Below, in pieces: positions 16,701 through 18,169 of a stretch of 18,169 nucleotides of DNA. Where the stretch lies: assembly GCA_900155495.1 (NCBI GenBank), contig FTLJ01001351.1, positions 1 through 18,169 on the forward strand, in the 5' to 3' direction. Within the stretch, counting starts at the first letter, position 1; each line of letters starts with the position of its first letter. A program made the position numbers and the translations under genes. Under the pieces are notes generated by a model. It was not told where the DNA came from. It ran no database searches and saw only the letters and a list, made by a program, of their open reading frames with translations. The DNA is from Porogramme epimiltina (Eukaryota; Basidiomycota; Agaricomycetes; Polyporales; Polyporaceae).

Positions 16701-18169
16701 CCTTGCGCGCCTTCTCCTCAGCCGCCTTCCGTAACCGCTCCTCTTCCTCCTCCTTGCGCTTACGCTCGGCCGCCTCCGCCTCCTCCCTACGCTTGCGCTC
16801 CTCCTCCTCCTTCTTGCGAGCCTCCTCCTCCTCCTTCCGCTTCTTCTCCTCTGCCTCACGCCGGACCTTCTCCTCAGCCTCGCGCTTGGCCTTCTCCTCC
16901 GCGTCGCGCTTAGCCTTCTCCTCCGCCTCCTTCTTCGCCTTCTCCGCCTCGCGCTCCCTCAGCTTCGCCTCCTCCTCTGCCATCCGCTTCTTCTTCGCCT
17001 CCTCGGTCTCCATCCGCACCTGGACCGTCCGCCGCGCTGGTGAGCTCGGAACGATAGGCGAAGAGACGGCAACCGGGTGCTTCTTGTACTGCTCCAGGTT
17101 GACCTCCTGCCCGGTCTCNNCGGACTTGATCACGACACGCTTCGGCGTGAAGGTGTTCGCGTTCGAGTTGAGGCGCGAAAGGCCGCCTCCGGGAGCAGTA
17201 GACGTCGCGGGGGTCGAGGGGGACGACGAGGAAACGCTGCTAAGACTGGCGGTATGCGTATGAGGGGACGGCACTGTATGTGGCGGATGGGCATTGGGGG
17301 GCATCGCGGGGGTAAGGGTGGGGGTGCCGGGTGTGTGCAGCGGCTGCTGGGGCACCCGCGGAGACATGGGTAGCGCCGATATCGTACTCCCAGGCGTTCC
17401 GGGCGGCGGATGGTGTTGAGGCTGCATATGTTGCTGCATCCACGGCTGGTAACCGTAATTAGGATCCATCTGTGGCATCCCGGGGTAATACTGTGCCATT
17501 ACAATGTCAGCACAATGCGCTATGAAGACGACGGACGCGGGCGGGACGTGACCAAAAGCAAGGCATAACCACAAGAACCTTCCAGTCACAGCGGAAGAAA
17601 CGCATAGCTTGATGAAGAAGGGCGAACGACGACGTGCCCAGATATGTATTCAACGGGGAGAAGAGCGCGGAGATATCCACGGCAAAACAACGTCCCCGAA
17701 AAAGAGACAGGGGTAGGAAATACGGGGAGGCGCAGCGGGAACGCTATGGCAGACGTGAGACTCACGTAGTAACCCCACGGCTGCGGCACGGGAACCTGGG
17801 CACCAGGCGCTCCGTGAGGGACTTGCTGGGGCTGTCCGCCATGAGGCGGCTGGCCTAACCGAGGACTTGACATGGCGGGGGGCAGGCCGGCTGAGGGTGG
17901 TCCGCCGGGGGCAGGAGGCCGCCCGTTCACGTTGCCGTTAGCCATTTGACGAGGGAAACTGGGCGACCGGGGCACTCCTGGGCTTGGCCCTGGCATGCCG
18001 TTCGGCTGCGGCCGGAAAGTGCTGTATGATGGTCCCATCTGCGAGGGAGGCGGTGGATGCGGGTGCTGACCGGGCGGGCCAGTTGGAAGGGGGGTGGGGC
18101 GGGTTGAGGGCGAGGCGGGGGGCGTAGGGGGGGGGGGGGGGGCGGGGGCCTTGTTTTTGAAGAGAATTT
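13731..18169 (-). CDS. eIF4G: Eukaryotic translation initiation factor eIF4G, 5' end outside window
   Basis: Minus strand, exons >18169-17766, 17490-16289, 16233-14880, 14820-14737 and 14687-13731; about 1,330 residues visible. eIF4G is the scaffold that links cap-binding eIF4E, helicase eIF4A, poly(A)-binding protein and eIF3. N-terminal exons encode a Pro/Gln/Gly-rich disordered region, then TPKRVVIK..ETGQEVNL, then a long Glu/Lys/Arg-rich helical segment with a poly-Ala run. Exon 3 ends in NAKQGKFR and exon 4 opens with YDRDFLLQFM, a perfect YxxxxL(hydrophobic) eIF4E-binding motif. A Ser/Gly/Arg-rich linker leads to the MIF4G HEAT domain (VKALLNKLTMERFDSISDQI, RLCRKMMEQINPNV, CVKKLLGNVENPEEEE; about 15630-14920). 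The last exon holds another disordered stretch and an MA3-like domain (FFSVRDLEEAEVYFTKLPSE to the stop). Introns are 49-59 nt except the first (17491-17765, 275 nt). Two unresolved bases lie at 17119-17120. Length and domain order fit a fungal eIF4G. Confidence 0.95.
16868..16939 (-). repeat. 24-nt imperfect tandem repeat inside eIF4G
   Basis: Three consecutive 24-base units (16868-16891, 16892-16915, 16916-16939), each starting TTCTCCTC on the plus strand, encode the octapeptides EEKAKREA, EEKAKRDA and EEKAKKEA on the minus strand in reverse genomic order. They sit within a longer charged helix encoded by about 16600-17013. Confidence 0.75.
17119..17120. other. Two unresolved bases (NN) within the eIF4G exon
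   Basis: The bases fall in one minus-strand codon, GNN, between Ser and Glu of VIKS-x-ETGQEV. If exactly two bases are missing the frame is preserved; the clean continuation of the protein on both sides supports that. The residue can only be Val, Ala, Asp, Glu or Gly. Confidence 0.95.
18127..18142. repeat. Run of 16 G (poly-Pro codons of eIF4G on the minus strand)
   Basis: A mononucleotide run of 16 G. On the minus strand, in the eIF4G frame, it encodes consecutive prolines. Such runs are prone to length error in sequencing, so the reading frame beyond it toward 18169 is uncertain. Confidence 0.8.

Noticed and set aside
16466..17263. Plus-strand open frame of 265 codons rich in Ser, Ala and Phe
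   Set aside because: Complement of the Glu/Lys/Arg/Ala-rich eIF4G segment; the composition follows directly from the antisense of GAG, AAG and GCC codons.

Overview
The window is nuclear DNA from a filamentous fungus, most likely an agaricomycete basidiomycete. Genes are split by many 50-60 nt introns with GTRNGT-type donors and YAG/AAG acceptors, coding sequence is rich in G/C at third positions, and one gene encodes a FunK1-type kinase, a family expanded in mushrooms. Two unresolved bases (17119-17120) and a long homopolymer near the right edge show draft-quality sequence. I see no rRNA, tRNA, CRISPR array, transposase or reverse transcriptase.

Left block (1-3227), housekeeping: the 3' part of a TMEM70/TMEM186-like mitochondrial membrane protein (+), a leucine carboxyl methyltransferase PPM1/LCMT1 (-, 4 exons) convergent to it, and TIM22 (+, 4 exons), divergent from PPM1 across a 250-bp shared promoter that contains a CACGTG box.

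Middle block (about 3230-8130), accessory in character: visibly less GC-rich than its flanks. It holds a 5'-incomplete FunK1-like kinase (+) lying between two diverged copies of a direct repeat (3315-3385 and 5405-5475), then a metal-dependent amidohydrolase (-) in 11 recognisable exons. The amidohydrolase active site is complete, but a GTG stands where its start codon is expected.

Right block (8132-18169): an aminoglycoside-phosphotransferase-fold kinase related to the kinase domain of ACAD10/ACAD11 (-, 6 exons including a 9-nt microexon and a 353-nt intron), mitochondrial Hsp70 SSC1 (-, 8 exons) with a perfect three-unit heat shock element 108-120 bp upstream of its ATG, and translation initiation factor eIF4G (-, 5 exons seen, 5' end outside the window). 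The eIF4E-binding motif YDRDFLL, the MIF4G domain and an MA3-like C-terminus are all visible in eIF4G.

Theme: TIM22 (carrier translocase of the inner membrane), SSC1 (motor of the TIM23 translocase) and the TMEM70-like protein all act in mitochondrial biogenesis. PPM1 (PP2A regulation) and eIF4G (cap-dependent translation) are general housekeeping. I found no convincing undescribed multi-gene system. The features most worth a second look are the repeat-flanked FunK1 island, the start-codon problem of the amidohydrolase, the microexon and long intron of the APH-fold gene, and the terminal micro-coding exon of TIM22. All exon boundaries were derived by hand from splice signals, frame continuity and remembered family motifs. 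No alignment or expression data were available.
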